Part shown: piece by piece, positions 16,302 through 26,226 of the stretch
Numbering within the stretch: the first letter of the stretch is position 1
Layout: every line of letters starts with the position of its first letter
Origin: Saccharothrix longispora
GTDB taxonomy: Bacteria; Actinomycetota; Actinomycetes; Mycobacteriales; Pseudonocardiaceae
Direction: 5' to 3'
Assembly (NCBI RefSeq): GCF_030852425.1
Contig: NZ_NSDM01000007.1
Span: 62,001 to 126,000 of the forward strand
Length of the DNA: 64,000 bases
Made by a program: the position numbers and the translations under genes
The notes under the pieces: generated by a model
Databases searched by the model: none
The model's input: only the letters and a program-made list of their open reading frames with translations
Told to the model about the DNA's origin: nothing

Positions 16302-17006
16302 TCAGTCCGTCGTGACGTCCACGACCTCGCCGTCGATGAACGTCCCCTCCACGACGTTCGGCGGCTGGTCGTCGTCCGCGGTGAAGAAGCGGGCGGCGAA
16401 GGCGCCGACCGCCCTGGTGGTCACGGCGTCGAAGGTGCCGCCGATGACGCCACCCACCAGGGGGACGCCCTTGGCCAGGGTCACGGTCGCCCGGGAGGTG
16501 CCGTACTTCGCCAGCAGGGTGAAGCCGATCCGCTTGTTGATCTCCTTGATCAGCTGCTCGGGGATCTTCTTGATCAACGCCATGGTGAGGTTCGAGCCCG
16601 CGCGGATGCCGGCCTTCTTGAGCACGTCCGTGCCCGCGTTGCCGAGCATGCACACCATGATCGCGGTCTGCACCTCGTCGCTCTCCAGGTCGTGCCCGTG
16701 GACGGCGGCGATCGAGGCGATGAGGTGCGCCTGCACGAGCGTCGCCGCCGCCACGTTCGCGGGCAGCGAGACGGGCAGCGTGATGAGCCCGCCGACGTTG
16801 GTGGCGAACCCCTGCACGCCCGCCGCCGTCACGTGGGTCCTGATCAGGTGCTTCACCGCTTCGGCCGGGGTCGCGGCCTTCTCCAGCGCGTCCTGGGCCA
16901 TCTCCGTGGCGCTCTTGAACGGCCCGAACCCGTTGATGCCGACCCGGAGGAGGTTGCCGATGACGTTCTGCTGCACCTTCGTGAGGGCACCCGGTTCGTC
17001 CGCCAT
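16302..17006 (-). CDS. EcsC family protein
   Basis: This 234-residue protein matches the EcsC family. It has a helical N-terminal part, a glycine-rich amphipathic stretch (VGGLITLPVSLPANVAAATLVQ, beginning near residue 70) and a second one (VPLVGGVIGGTFDAVTTRAVG) near residue 190. EcsC was named from the Bacillus ecs ABC transporter operon, but its biochemical role is unknown. The hydrophobic segments suggest membrane association. The ATG at 17006 lies seven bases after TAACCT (17019-17014) with no ribosome-binding site, which predicts a leaderless mRNA. The gene is divergent from the baeRF2-like gene. Confidence 0.88.
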   Translation of the reverse strand: MADEPGALTKVQQNVIGNLLRVGINGFGPFKSATEMAQDALEKAATPAEAVKHLIRTHVTAAGVQGFATNVGGLITLPVSLPANVAAATLVQAHLIASIAAVHGHDLESDEVQTAIMVCMLGNAGTDVLKKAGIRAGSNLTMALIKKIPEQLIKEINKRIGFTLLAKYGTSRATVTLAKGVPLVGGVIGGTFDAVTTRAVGAFAARFFTADDDQPPNVVEGTFIDGEVVDVTTD

Positions 17007-17048
17007 GCCCTCGAGGTTACGCGGCGCGGCAGCGGGTAAACCCGGCCA

Positions 17049-18152
17049 ATGGACATGTCTTCGTTGGGAGAGCTGATCAGGGAACGCGGTCCCTTCGCGT
17101 CGGTCTACCTGGACGCCTCGCACGACACCGAGGACGCGGCCAAGGCCGTGGAGCTGCGCTGGCGCGGGGTGCGTGACGATCTGGCCCGGCAGGGCGCGGA
17201 CGAGGCGACGTTGGACGCCCTGGAGGCCGTCGCGCTCGCGCCGGTCGTGGGCAAGGGCGGCCGGGCGCTGATCGCCGCGCACGGCGCCGTGCTCCTCGAC
17301 CGGGTGATGCCCCGACCACCGGCCGCGACCACCGCCCGCTGGTCCGACCTGCCGCACATGCTGCCGCTGGTCGGGTCGCTCGGCCCGACCGTGCCGCACG
17401 TCGTCGTGCTCGCCGACCGGAAGGGCGCCGACGTGCACGGCTACGACGGGCAGGTCGGCCGCCGGGGCGAGGTGGCGGCCGAGGAGGTGCGCGGCGAGGA
17501 GCACCCCGTGCACAAGGTGCGCGGCGGCGGCTGGTCGCACCTGCGGATGCAGCACTCGGTCGAGGAGACCGCCAAGCGCAACGCCGCCCTGGTCGCCGAG
17601 GCCGTGGACAAGCTGGTCGCGGAGCTGAACGCCGAGCTGCTCGTGCTGGGCGGCGAGCTCCAGGCGCGGACGGCGGTGCGCGACGAGCTGGGCGCGCGGT
17701 CCCGCGAGCTGCTGGTGGAGGTGGAGGGCGCGAGCCTGGCCGACGGCGCGGACGACGACGCGTTCGACAGCGCCGTGCAGGCCCTCGTCGCCGAGCACCA
17801 GTTCAACCAGGAGAACGATCTGGTCGAGCGGTTCGCCACCGAGTCGGGCCGGGACGGCGGGCTCGCCGTGCAGGGGTTGGAGCCGGTGGTCGAGGCGCTG
17901 CGCGAGGCGAAAGTGGCCGCGCTGCTCGTCGCCGACCCCGCGCTGGGGGACCGCACCGTGTGGGCGGGTGACGACCCGGCGCTGCTCGCCGTGCGCAGGT
18001 CCGAGCTGAGCGGCCTGGGCGTCGAGCGCGTCGAGGAGCACCGCGCGGACGAGGTGCTGCCCAGCGCCGCCGTCGCGACCGGCGCGCAGGTGCTGGTCAC
18101 CGACCGGGCGTCGCTGTTCGAGGGCGTGGGTGCGATCCTGCGGCACCGCTGA
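17049..18152 (+). CDS. baeRF2 / Vms1-like release-factor-fold protein
   Basis: This 367-residue protein resembles mycobacterial Rv2629 and other bacterial-archaeal eRF1-like proteins (baeRF2; the Vms1/Ankzf1 superfamily, whose eukaryotic members cleave stalled peptidyl-tRNA). It begins MDMSSLGELIRERGPFASVYLD, and GGWSHLRMQHSVEETAKRNA is typical of the family core. Its C-terminal third resembles an L7Ae/eRF1 domain 3 (ALREAKVAALLVADP). A role in ribosome rescue or stress translation is plausible by family but unproven. The gene converges on gluD across a 14-bp hairpin. Confidence 0.82.
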   Translation: MDMSSLGELIRERGPFASVYLDASHDTEDAAKAVELRWRGVRDDLARQGADEATLDALEAVALAPVVGKGGRALIAAHGAVLLDRVMPRPPAATTARWSDLPHMLPLVGSLGPTVPHVVVLADRKGADVHGYDGQVGRRGEVAAEEVRGEEHPVHKVRGGGWSHLRMQHSVEETAKRNAALVAEAVDKLVAELNAELLVLGGELQARTAVRDELGARSRELLVEVEGASLADGADDDAFDSAVQALVAEHQFNQENDLVERFATESGRDGGLAVQGLEPVVEALREAKVAALLVADPALGDRTVWAGDDPALLAVRRSELSGLGVERVEEHRADEVLPSAAVATGAQVLVTDRASLFEGVGAILRHR

Positions 18153-18160
18153 CCGGACGC

Positions 18161-18198
18161 CGGAGGGGCGTGGCACCGTGCGGCGCCACGCCCCTCCG
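18161..18198. terminator. Bidirectional terminator hairpin
   Basis: CGGAGGGGCGTGGC (18161-18174) pairs perfectly with its complement at 18185-18198 (14 bp, 10-base loop) between the baeRF2-like gene and the converging gluD. Confidence 0.7.
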
Positions 18199-18214
18199 AA
18201 AGCGTCGGGGCAGG

Positions 18215-19066
18215 TCAGACGGACGCGGCCACCGCGTCCTCGGCCGCCTGCGGCGTCTTGGCCTCGATGACCTTCTTGCTGCGCCGGTTCCGCTTCTCCA
18301 GCGTCTTCGCCAGCCAGGTCAGCAACAGGCACATCACGATGTAGACGGCCGCCACCACGATCGTGACCGGCACCAGCGGACGACCGAACTCGAAGATCGA
18401 GCCCAGGTAGCGGGCGTAGTACAGCAGCTCCTCGTAGGTGATGAGGAAGCCCAGCGCCGTGTCCTTGAGCAGCACGACGAGCTGGCTGATGATCGCGGGC
18501 AGCATGGCCCGGACCGCCTGCGGCAGCAGCACCAGGTTCATCACCTGGGTCTTGCGCATGCCCAGGGCGTAGGCGGCTTCGCTCTGGCCGCGCGGCAGCG
18601 ACAGCACGCCGGCGCGGAACACCTCGGCGAGCACCGACCCGTTGTAGAGGGTCAGGCCCAGGACCACCGAGTAGAACGGCGCGCCCAGCGACACGCCGTA
18701 GTGGAACACGAAGATCAGCACGACGAGCGGGACCGCGCGGAAGAACTCGACCACCGCCATGGACGGCACGCGGAAGACGGCGTGGTCCGACAGCTGCCCG
18801 GCGGCGAAGACCGCGCCGAAGAGCAGGGCGAGCACCGCGCCCGCCGCGAACGCCTTGAGCGTGTTGCCCAGGGCGCTGAGCAGGTCGAGCTGGACCTTCT
18901 CGTACTGCAGCCAGTCCCACTTCGAGCCTTCGAACTGGCCGCTCTGGGCGAACCGGAGGACCACGAAGCCGACGGCCGCGACCAGGGCGGCGATGCCGAC
19001 GACCGCGTACACGCGGTGGCGCATCCGGGCGCGCGGACCCGGGACGTCGAACAGGACCGAGCTCAT
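18215..19066 (-). CDS. gluD: Glutamate ABC transporter permease GluD
   Basis: This 283-residue inner-membrane permease belongs to the polar amino-acid ABC family. It has about five membrane segments. The EAA-type coupling loop is visible as SEAAYALGMRKTQVMNLVLLP. The C-terminus is a charged tail. The ATG at 19066 overlaps the gluC stop as ATGA, so translation is coupled. It is the last gene of gluABCD, where the two permeases form the heterodimeric channel for glutamate uptake driven by GluA. Confidence 0.93.
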   Translation of the reverse strand: MSSVLFDVPGPRARMRHRVYAVVGIAALVAAVGFVVLRFAQSGQFEGSKWDWLQYEKVQLDLLSALGNTLKAFAAGAVLALLFGAVFAAGQLSDHAVFRVPSMAVVEFFRAVPLVVLIFVFHYGVSLGAPFYSVVLGLTLYNGSVLAEVFRAGVLSLPRGQSEAAYALGMRKTQVMNLVLLPQAVRAMLPAIISQLVVLLKDTALGFLITYEELLYYARYLGSIFEFGRPLVPVTIVVAAVYIVMCLLLTWLAKTLEKRNRRSKKVIEAKTPQAAEDAVAASV

Positions 19067-19737
19067 CGGGCGACGCTCCACCGCTTCTCGAGGCTGCGCT
19101 GCAGCAGGGTCATGGGGATGACGAGCACCACGAAGAACAGCGCGACCCACAGCAGGCCGATCAGCTGGTTCTCACCGCGCTCGGACAGGTTCAGGCTGAT
19201 CGAGCCGGCCTGGAACACGGAGAAGCCCGCCGCGATGGTCGTGTTCTTGAGCAGCGCGATCAGCGTGCTCATCATCGGCGGCACGACCGCCCGGGTCGCC
19301 TGCGGGAGCACGACGGAGCCGAGCATCTGGCCGAACGTCAGGCCCAGTGCCCGCGACGCCTCGGCCTGGCCGACCGGGACGGTGTTGATGCCCGAGCGGA
19401 TGACCTCGCACACGAACGCGGCCGTGTAGAGGATCAGCGCGGCCAGCGCCGCAGCCCAGTAGTAGCTGGCGGCAGAGCCGCCGAACGTCCCCGCGTCGAC
19501 GATCCCCAGGAGGGGGAACGCGAACGCGAAGAAGAAGAACACCAGCGTGAGCGGGGTGTTGCGCACGATCGTGACGTACGCGGCGCCGGCGAACCTGAAG
19601 ACCGGCACGGGGGCGACGCGCAGCATCGCCAGGATCGTTCCCAACACCAGCGACCCGACCGCGGAGATCAGGAACAGCTCAACGGTGTTGAGGAACCCGG
19701 GCCCGTACAGGTCGAGGTTGTCGAGCAGGACGTCCAT
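19063..19737 (-). CDS. gluC: Glutamate ABC transporter permease GluC
   Basis: This 224-residue permease has the polar amino-acid transporter topology. It contains GPGFLNTVELFLISAVGSLVLG at the N-terminus and the coupling loop QAEASRALGLTFGQMLGSVVLP. It partners with GluD, whose gene overlaps by four bases. A strong hairpin separates gluB from gluC and probably reduces permease mRNA relative to the binding protein. Confidence 0.93.
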   Translation of the reverse strand: MDVLLDNLDLYGPGFLNTVELFLISAVGSLVLGTILAMLRVAPVPVFRFAGAAYVTIVRNTPLTLVFFFFAFAFPLLGIVDAGTFGGSAASYYWAAALAALILYTAAFVCEVIRSGINTVPVGQAEASRALGLTFGQMLGSVVLPQATRAVVPPMMSTLIALLKNTTIAAGFSVFQAGSISLNLSERGENQLIGLLWVALFFVVLVIPMTLLQRSLEKRWSVAR

Positions 19738-19775
19738 GGGCTTCCTCTGGGCAGGCTTCCTCGGGAGGGTGGTGG

Positions 19776-19807
19776 CGGGGCGGCCGGCCGGACGACCGGC
19801 CGCCCCG
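19776..19807 (-). terminator. Intra-operon attenuating hairpin between gluB and gluC
   Basis: CGGGGCGGCCGG (19776-19787) and CCGGCCGCCCCG (19796-19807) form a perfect 12-bp stem immediately after the gluB stop. In binding-protein transporters such a hairpin commonly protects or terminates the mRNA after the binding-protein gene. The same role is inferred here. Confidence 0.55.
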
Positions 19808-19812
19808 GGGGA

Positions 19813-20694
19813 TCAGTAGCGGTCCAGCACCGGCTTCTCGGCCTTGGAGCCCGACTTGCCCAGGGTCGCGTCGTAGACCTTGTCCCAGTCGCCGCCCTTG
19901 ATGGCCTCGTCCAGGATGTCGTTGATCTTGTCGCGCAGCGGCTTGTCGTCCTTCGTCAGGCCGATGCCGTACGGCTCGTTCGAGAACGGCTTGCCGACGA
20001 CCTTCATCTTGTCGGGCTCCTGGGCCGCGTAGCCCTTGAGGATCGCGTCGTCGGTGGTGACGGCGTCGACCGCGCCCTGCTGGAGCTGCGTCACGCACTG
20101 CGAGTAGTTCTGCAGCTCGACGATGTTCTCCGGCTCGGTCAGGCCCTCGTTCTTGACCTTCTGGATCGGCGTGGAGCCGGTCACCGAGCAGACCTTCTTG
20201 CCCTTGAGCGTCTCCGGGCCGGTGATCGAGTTGTCGTCCTTCGCGACCAGGAGGTCCTGGCCGGCGGTGAAGTACGGGCCGGCGAAGCCGACCTGCTCCT
20301 TGCGCTTGGCGTTGATCGTGTAGGTGCCGACGTAGTAGTCCACGTCACCGTTGATCAGCGCCTGCTCGCGCCCGGCGGAGGCGATGGCCTTGTACTCGAT
20401 CTTGTCGTCCGAGAAGCCCAGCTTGGCGGCGACCAGCTTCGCGATCTCGACGTCGAAGCCGGTGTACTTGCCGCTGGTCGGGTCCTTGTAGCCCAGACCC
20501 GGCTGGTCCTCCTTGACGCCGATGACGACCTTGCCGCGGTTCTTCATCTTCTCGAACGTCGCGGAACCGTCGACCTTCACGTCCGCGGCGGCCTGCTGGG
20601 TGGTGCCGCTGTCACCGGGGCCACCCTCCTTGCCGCACGCGGTCAGGGCGAGGCCGCCGGCCAGCAGCACCACCGCAAGGGTGCGAACCCTCAT
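19813..20694 (-). CDS. gluB: Glutamate-binding lipoprotein GluB
   Basis: This 293-residue solute-binding protein has a lipoprotein signal peptide (MRVRTLAVVLLAGGLALTAC, lipobox LTAC with Cys20). The family-3 extracellular solute-binding fold follows, with GVKEDQPGLGYKDPTSGKY and FDVEIAKLVAAKLG. It should be tethered to the outer face of the membrane and deliver glutamate to GluCD. It lies second in gluABCD, 62 bases after gluA. Confidence 0.94.
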   Translation of the reverse strand: MRVRTLAVVLLAGGLALTACGKEGGPGDSGTTQQAAADVKVDGSATFEKMKNRGKVVIGVKEDQPGLGYKDPTSGKYTGFDVEIAKLVAAKLGFSDDKIEYKAIASAGREQALINGDVDYYVGTYTINAKRKEQVGFAGPYFTAGQDLLVAKDDNSITGPETLKGKKVCSVTGSTPIQKVKNEGLTEPENIVELQNYSQCVTQLQQGAVDAVTTDDAILKGYAAQEPDKMKVVGKPFSNEPYGIGLTKDDKPLRDKINDILDEAIKGGDWDKVYDATLGKSGSKAEKPVLDRY

Positions 20695-20756
20695 CGTCTG
20701 TCTCCTGCTCTTTCGGGATAGAGCGGCGCCAGGCTCAGCGCCGCGGTCGTGGGACT

Positions 20757-21512
20757 TCAGTGGGTCAGGATCTTGCCAAGGAAGTCCTTCGCGCGGTTGG
20801 ACTTCGGCGCGGAGAAGAACGCCTCCGGCGTCGAGTCCTCGACGACCTCGCCGTCGGCCATGAAGATCACGCGGTCCGCGGCCTTGCGGGCGAAGCCCAT
20901 CTCGTGGGTGACCACGAGCATGGTCATGCCCTCCTTGGCCAGCGTGGTCATCACGTCCAGCACCTCCTGCACCATCTCGGGGTCGAGTGCGGAGGTCGGC
21001 TCGTCGAACAGCATCACCTTCGGGCGCATCGCCAGGGCGCGCGCGATCGCCACGCGCTGCTGCTGCCCACCGGACAACTGGGCCGGGTACTTCTCGGCCT
21101 GGTTCGCGATGCCCACCCGCTCCAGCAGCTCCATGGCCGTCTTGCGGGCCTGGGCGGCCGGGGTCCTGCGGACCTTCACGGGCGCGAGCATCACGTTGTC
21201 GACGATGCTCTTGTGGGCGAACAGGTTAAAAGACTGGAACACCATTCCCACATCGGCGCGCAGCCGGGCGAGTTCCTTGCCCTCCGCGGGCAGCGGCTGG
21301 CCGTCCAACTCGATGACGCCCGAGTTGATCGGCTCCAGGCGGTTGATCGTCCGGCACAGCGTGGACTTGCCCGAGCCCGAGGGGCCCAGCACGACGACTA
21401 CCTGGCCCTTCGGCACCTCCAGCGTCACGTCCTTGAGGACGTGCAAGGGGCCGAAGAACTTGTCCACGCCCGCCATCCGGATCATGGGCGGAGCAGGAGT
21501 GGCGGCGGTCAT
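20757..21512 (-). CDS. gluA: Glutamate ABC transporter ATP-binding protein GluA
   Basis: This 251-residue ABC ATPase has Walker [13 protein letters not shown], signature [15 protein letters not shown] and Walker [15 protein letters not shown], followed by the switch His in VVTHEMGFA. It powers glutamate import through GluCD. It is the first gene of the operon. The 134-base region before it, shared with the divergent response regulator gene, holds a 6-bp-arm dyad. Confidence 0.94.
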   Translation of the reverse strand: MTAATPAPPMIRMAGVDKFFGPLHVLKDVTLEVPKGQVVVVLGPSGSGKSTLCRTINRLEPINSGVIELDGQPLPAEGKELARLRADVGMVFQSFNLFAHKSIVDNVMLAPVKVRRTPAAQARKTAMELLERVGIANQAEKYPAQLSGGQQQRVAIARALAMRPKVMLFDEPTSALDPEMVQEVLDVMTTLAKEGMTMLVVTHEMGFARKAADRVIFMADGEVVEDSTPEAFFSAPKSNRAKDFLGKILTH

Positions 21513-21554
21513 CAGTCCTCCAGTAGGGGGTTCCTGAGCGATGGCGGAAACCTA

Positions 21555-21572
21555 GGTGTGAATCACCACACC
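21555..21572. promoter_or_regulatory. Dyad between gluA and the response regulator gene
   Basis: GGTGTG (21555-21560) and CACACC (21567-21572) are perfect arms with a six-base spacer, 43 bases before gluA and 75 before the response regulator. It is a candidate operator for either gene. No clear -35/-10 pair was recognised with confidence. Confidence 0.35.
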
Positions 21573-21646
21573 AGTCCAGGCGATTGAGCAAGACTTAGGG
21601 TCTCAACTCTGTCACAGGGTGGCGACACTTATCAGGAGGCCCCACG

Positions 21647-22318
21647 GTGCGCGTGCTGCTGGTCGAGGACGACGACCGCGTGGCGGAAGCGCTGGTGCCC
21701 GCGCTGACCCGGCGCGGCTTCAGCGTCGATCGACAGGCGACCGGTCGGGGGACACTCGATCGACTGGCCGGGGTCGACGTCGTGCTGCTGGACCTGGGCC
21801 TGCCCGATGTGGACGGTGTCACGCTGTGCCGGCACATCCGGGCGGCCAGCGACGTGGCGATCATCGTGGTGTCGGCCCGGGGCGAGATCGACGACCGCAT
21901 CCTCGGCCTGCACGCCGGCGCGGACGACTACCTGGTCAAGCCGTACGACGTGGGCGAGCTGGTGGCCCGCGTGCACGCCGTGAGGCGGCGGCGCGGCGAC
22001 CCGGTCGGCGCGGGCGGGACGGGCACCGAGGTGTTCGAGGCGGCCGACGTGCGGGTCGACCTGGCCCGGCACGAGGTCACCGTGGCGGGTGAACCCGTGG
22101 CGTTGTCGCGCAAGGAGTTCCAGGTGCTGGCCCTGGTGGTCGCGGCCGGCGGCGCGGTGTGCACCCGCGAGCGCATCCTGGCGGAGGTGTGGGGGCGCAC
22201 GTGGGCCGGCGCCAACCGGACGCTCGACGTGCACGTGGCGACGCTGCGCACGAAGCTCGGGCGCCCGTCGCTGCTGGAGACGGTGCGCGGGGTCGGGTAC
22301 CGGTTGGGCGGGGGCTGA
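21647..22318 (+). CDS. OmpR-family response regulator
   Basis: This 223-residue two-component regulator has a receiver domain with the acidic pocket EDDD near the start, phospho-acceptor Asp49 (VVLLDLGLPDVDG) and conserved Lys in LVKPYD. A winged-helix DNA-binding domain follows with TLDVHVATLRTKLGRP and RGVGYRL at the end. The GTG start has AGGAGG seven bases upstream. The kinase gene follows with no intervening base, so the pair is co-expressed. Given the neighbouring TAXI gene, the regulon may concern uptake of an organic acid, but the signal is unknown. Confidence 0.93.
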   Translation: MRVLLVEDDDRVAEALVPALTRRGFSVDRQATGRGTLDRLAGVDVVLLDLGLPDVDGVTLCRHIRAASDVAIIVVSARGEIDDRILGLHAGADDYLVKPYDVGELVARVHAVRRRRGDPVGAGGTGTEVFEAADVRVDLARHEVTVAGEPVALSRKEFQVLALVVAAGGAVCTRERILAEVWGRTWAGANRTLDVHVATLRTKLGRPSLLETVRGVGYRLGGG

Positions 22319-23695
22319 GTGCGGTCGCGACTGCTGGGGATCGTGCTGACGCTGGTCGTCATCGTGCTGGTCGGGATGGGCGTGCCGCTCGGGCGCGGGG
22401 TGGCGCAGACGGAGCAGCAGGAGATGTTCCTGGACCGGCTCACCGACACCACCCGGTTCGCGTCCGTGGCGCAGCGGCCGTTCATCGACGACCAGCCGTG
22501 GGTGCTGGAGAGCGAGCTGCGCCGCTACCACGAGCTGTACGGCATCCGGGTCGCGCTGCTCGGCCGGGACGGGCAGGTGGTGGCCTCGGCGGGGGTCGTC
22601 GACGTCACCTCGGAGGAGGTGTCCGACCTGGTCAGGAGCGCCCTGGCGGGTCGGCAGCCGGCTGCGCCGGACCTGATCGTGCCGTGGGACTCCTCGGAGC
22701 TGGTGCTGGCCGAGCCGGTGCTGGAGGCGGGTGAGGTCCAGGGCGCGGTGGTGACGTTCTCGCCGACCTCGAAGACCCGCACCGAGGTGCTGGTGTGGTG
22801 GACGGTGATCCTGGTCGCGAGCATGTTGGTGCTGGTCGCGGCGGTGTTCGCGGCACTGCCGCTGGTGCGCTGGACGCTGCGGCCGGTGAAGCGGCTCGAC
22901 GACGCGACGGGCGCGCTGCTCGCGGCGGTGGTGTCGGGGCAGCCGGCGGCGCCGGTGGGCGCGTCGGACGGCCCGCCGGAGCTGCGCCAGCTGTCGCGCT
23001 CGTTCGACCAGATGGCCGCCAACGTGGGCGACGTGCTGGCCGCGCAGCGGGCGTTCGTGGCGGACGCCTCGCACCAGCTGCGCAACCCGTTGACCGCCCT
23101 GAAGCTGCGTCTGTCCAACCTGGAAGGGCACGTGGTGGGCGAGGGGGTCCAGCACCAGGCGGCGGCGCTGGACGAGACCAACCGGCTCAACCGCATCCTC
23201 GACGAGCTGCTGTCGATGGCCCGCGCGGGCGCGCCGTCGGTGGACCCGGTGCCGGTGGACGTGGACCGGGCCGTGGCGGGGCGGCTGACCGCGTGGCAGC
23301 CCGCCGCGGCGGCCCGCGAGGTGCACCTGGTGCTCGACGGGGAGCCCGGCGGCACCGCCCTGGTCCCGCCGCGCGGTGTGGAGACGGTGCTCGACGCGCT
23401 GCTGGACAACGCGCTGAAGTTCACCTCCGACGGCACCCTCGTCCACGTCGACGTGCGCCGGCGGGACGGGGTGGTGCGCATCGCCGTGCGGGACGAGGGA
23501 CCCGGCCTGGCCCCCGAGGAGCTGGAACGGGCCACGGACCGGTTCTGGCGCAGCCCCGCGCACCAGAACGTGCAGGGCTCGGGCCTGGGGCTCGCGCTGG
23601 TGCGGCAGATCGTGGAACGCGTCGGCGGCACGGTCCGGTTGACGTCCCCGCCCGGCGGCGGGCTGCGGGTGGAGGTGGGGTTCCCCGCCGTGTGA
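22319..23695 (+). CDS. Membrane sensor histidine kinase
   Basis: This 458-residue kinase is the partner of the preceding regulator. It has two membrane segments (about residues 5-25 and 158-182) flanking an extracytoplasmic sensor domain, then a HAMP-like linker ([14 protein letters not shown]). The phospho-acceptor is His252 in [13 protein letters not shown], and the ATPase domain has N box DNALKF, G1 DEGPGL and G2 GSGLGLALV. The GTG start abuts the regulator stop. The 130-residue external domain could sense a ligand directly or through the TAXI lipoprotein encoded convergently next door. Confidence 0.93.
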   Translation: MRSRLLGIVLTLVVIVLVGMGVPLGRGVAQTEQQEMFLDRLTDTTRFASVAQRPFIDDQPWVLESELRRYHELYGIRVALLGRDGQVVASAGVVDVTSEEVSDLVRSALAGRQPAAPDLIVPWDSSELVLAEPVLEAGEVQGAVVTFSPTSKTRTEVLVWWTVILVASMLVLVAAVFAALPLVRWTLRPVKRLDDATGALLAAVVSGQPAAPVGASDGPPELRQLSRSFDQMAANVGDVLAAQRAFVADASHQLRNPLTALKLRLSNLEGHVVGEGVQHQAAALDETNRLNRILDELLSMARAGAPSVDPVPVDVDRAVAGRLTAWQPAAAAREVHLVLDGEPGGTALVPPRGVETVLDALLDNALKFTSDGTLVHVDVRRRDGVVRIAVRDEGPGLAPEELERATDRFWRSPAHQNVQGSGLGLALVRQIVERVGGTVRLTSPPGGGLRVEVGFPAV

Positions 23696-23706
23696 CGCGC
23701 CCGCGG

Positions 23707-24699
23707 TCAGACCTTCACGTCGCGGTAGTAGCGCATCGCGCCGGGGTGCAGCTCGACCGGCGTGGTCTCGATCGCCGAGCGGACCTCTATCGACCTGGCC
23801 ACCGGGCTGGCCGCGACCAGCGCCGGCTGGGCCGCGAACAGACCCCTGACCAGGGCTTCCGCCACGTCGTCCGACATCGTGTCGTTGACCAGCAGGAAGT
23901 TGCGCACGACGAGCGTGACGACCGGGCCGCCGCCGAGCTGGTAGGCCGACGCGGGCAGCGTCGCCGAGCCGTAGACCGGGTAGGCGCGGCGCAGGTCGGG
24001 CAGCACGTCGCCGAGGTCGAGCATGCGCAGCTTCACCGTGGCGGCGAGGGTGGTGACCGCGTCGGTGGGCACGCCGCCGGACCAGAAGAACGCGTCGAGC
24101 GCCCCGTCGCGCATCCGGTCGGCGCTGGCCTGGAGGTCGTGGTAGCTGGGCTGGAGGTCGTCGATCGACATGCCGGCCGAGGCCAGCAGTCGCTGCGCGA
24201 TGAGCCGCACGCCCGAGTCCTGCGCGCCGAGGCTCACCCGCATGCCCTTGAGCTCCGACAGCTTCGTGGCCGGGATGTCGTCGCGCACGACCAGTTGGAG
24301 GTAGTCGTCGTGCATCCGGGCCAGCGCGTACAGCTCGTGGTCGGCACCGCCCGTGCCCGGGACCACCGTCCCGGCCCCCGCCCTGCCCGCCACCGCGGCG
24401 GCCACCGCGTCCGCCGCCGCGTCCGCCGCCGAGAAGCCGACCTGCGCCTGGCCGCCCCGCAGCCGCTGGAGGTTGTCGACCGATCCGGACGTCTCGGCCA
24501 CCCGGGGACGCGGGATGCCCGGGTCCCGGGTCCACGCGTCGGCCAGGGCCGTGCTCAACTTGGCGTAGACCCCGACCGGGCTCCCCGCCGCGACGGTGAG
24601 CTCGACCTGGTCGAAGTCGTCACCGCACGCGGTCGACGACAGGGCGGCGAGGACCAAGGCGGCCCCCACCGCGTGCAAGCGCAGCAGCGTTCCCGACAC
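23707..24699 (-). CDS. TAXI family solute-binding lipoprotein
   Basis: This 330-residue protein is a TAXI-type (TRAP-associated extracytoplasmic immunogenic) solute receptor. It has a lipoprotein signal (STAC lipobox), then [14 protein letters not shown], which matches the family start TGxxxGxYY-like region. TRAP receptors hand organic acids to DctQM permeases, yet no permease is encoded nearby. It converges on the histidine kinase gene with an 11-base gap. An accessory role as a periplasmic-side ligand receptor for the kinase is possible but inferred. The miaB gene diverges from it. Confidence 0.85.
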   Translation of the reverse strand: MSGTLLRLHAVGAALVLAALSSTACGDDFDQVELTVAAGSPVGVYAKLSTALADAWTRDPGIPRPRVAETSGSVDNLQRLRGGQAQVGFSAADAAADAVAAAVAGRAGAGTVVPGTGGADHELYALARMHDDYLQLVVRDDIPATKLSELKGMRVSLGAQDSGVRLIAQRLLASAGMSIDDLQPSYHDLQASADRMRDGALDAFFWSGGVPTDAVTTLAATVKLRMLDLGDVLPDLRRAYPVYGSATLPASAYQLGGGPVVTLVVRNFLLVNDTMSDDVAEALVRGLFAAQPALVAASPVARSIEVRSAIETTPVELHPGAMRYYRDVKV

Positions 24700-24756
24700 C
24701 CGCGCATCGTCGCACGACCGGCCTCTACCCTGGACCCGACGGAAGGACTAGGTGCA

Positions 24757-26226
24757 GTGACCCGCAGTTACCAGATCCGCACGTTCGGTTGCCAGATGAA
24801 CGTGCACGACTCCGAACGCCTCGCCGGCATGCTGGAGGACGCGGGCTACGCGCCTGCCGAGGGCGACACCGCCCCCGACGTGGTCGTGTTCAACACCTGC
24901 GCCGTCCGCGAGAACGCCGACAACAAGCTGTACGGCACCCTGGGGCACCTCGCGCCCGCCAAGACCGCGAACCCCGACATGCAGATCGCCGTCGGCGGGT
25001 GCCTCGCCCAGAAGGACCAGCACGAGATCGTCAGGCGCGCCCCGTGGGTGGACGTGGTCTTCGGCACGCACAACATCGGCTCGCTGCCGGTGCTGCTGGA
25101 GCGCGCCCGGCACAACCGGGAGGCCCAGGTCGAGATCCTCGACTCCCTGGAGACGTTCCCCTCGACGCTGCCCGCCCGACGCGACTCGGCCTACTCGGGC
25201 TGGGTGTCGGTGTCGGTCGGGTGCAACAACACGTGCACGTTCTGCATCGTCCCGTCGCTGCGCGGCAAGGAGAAGGACCGCAGGCCCGGCGAGGTGCTGG
25301 CCGAGGTGCGGGCCCTGGTCGACGAGGGCGTGCTGGAGGTCACCCTGCTCGGGCAGAACGTGAACTCCTACGGCGTCGAGTTCGGCGACCGGTTCGCGTT
25401 CGGCAAGCTGCTGCGCGCCACCGGCGGCATCGACGGGCTGGAGCGGGTCCGGTTCACCTCGCCGCACCCCAAGGACTTCACCTCCGACGTGATCGCGGCG
25501 ATGGCCGAGACGCCCGCCGTGTGCCACCAGCTGCACATGCCGCTCCAGTCGGGCTCGGACCGGCTGCTCAAGGAGATGCGCCGCTCCTACCGGACCGCGA
25601 AGTACCTGTCCATCCTGGACGAGGTGCGCTCGGCCATGCCGGACGCGGCCATCACCACCGACATCATCGTCGGCTTCCCCGGTGAGACCGAGGAGGACTT
25701 CCAGGCCACCCTGGACGTGGTGCGCGAGTCCCGGTTCTCCTCCGCGTTCACCTTCCAGTACTCCAAGCGCCCCGGCACGCCCGCCGCCGAGCTGCCCGAC
25801 CAGCTGCCCAAGCAGGTCGTGCAGGAGCGCTACGACCGGCTGGTGACCCTGGTCAACGAGATCGCGCACGAGGAGAACCGCGCGCAGGTCGGCCGGCGGG
25901 TCGAGCTGCTGGTCGCCTCGGGCGAGGGCCGCAAGGACACCGAGACCAACCGGATGACCGGGCGCGCCCGCGACGGCCGCCTGGTGCACTTCACGCCCGG
26001 TGACGCGCGCGTGCGCCCCGGCGACGTGGTCGAGACCGTGGTCACCTACGGCGCGCCGCACAACCTGATCGCGGACGGCCCGCTGCTGTCGCACCGCCGC
26101 ACGAGGGCGGGCGACCGGTCCGAGGCGGGCCTGAAGCCGAAGACGCCGGGCGTGACGCTGGGCCTGCCGTCGTTCGGCACGCCCGCCCCGCTGCCCGCGG
26201 CCGTGGGCGGGTGCTCGGTCGGGTGA
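24757..26226 (+). CDS. miaB: tRNA-2-methylthio-N6-dimethylallyladenosine synthase MiaB
   Basis: This 489-residue radical-SAM enzyme adds the 2-methylthio group to i6A37 of tRNAs. Three Cys of the N-terminal cluster are visible in FGCQMN, NTCAVRE and GGCLAQ, and the radical-SAM cluster is [13 protein letters not shown] domain follows at about residues 365-440. The GTG at 24757 has GGAAGGA nine bases upstream. The next gene overlaps as GTGA, the arrangement also found beside miaB in mycobacteria (Rv2733c-Rv2732c). miaA, which makes the i6A substrate, lies 3 kb downstream on the same strand. Confidence 0.95.
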   Translation: MTRSYQIRTFGCQMNVHDSERLAGMLEDAGYAPAEGDTAPDVVVFNTCAVRENADNKLYGTLGHLAPAKTANPDMQIAVGGCLAQKDQHEIVRRAPWVDVVFGTHNIGSLPVLLERARHNREAQVEILDSLETFPSTLPARRDSAYSGWVSVSVGCNNTCTFCIVPSLRGKEKDRRPGEVLAEVRALVDEGVLEVTLLGQNVNSYGVEFGDRFAFGKLLRATGGIDGLERVRFTSPHPKDFTSDVIAAMAETPAVCHQLHMPLQSGSDRLLKEMRRSYRTAKYLSILDEVRSAMPDAAITTDIIVGFPGETEEDFQATLDVVRESRFSSAFTFQYSKRPGTPAAELPDQLPKQVVQERYDRLVTLVNEIAHEENRAQVGRRVELLVASGEGRKDTETNRMTGRARDGRLVHFTPGDARVRPGDVVETVVTYGAPHNLIADGPLLSHRRTRAGDRSEAGLKPKTPGVTLGLPSFGTPAPLPAAVGGCSVG

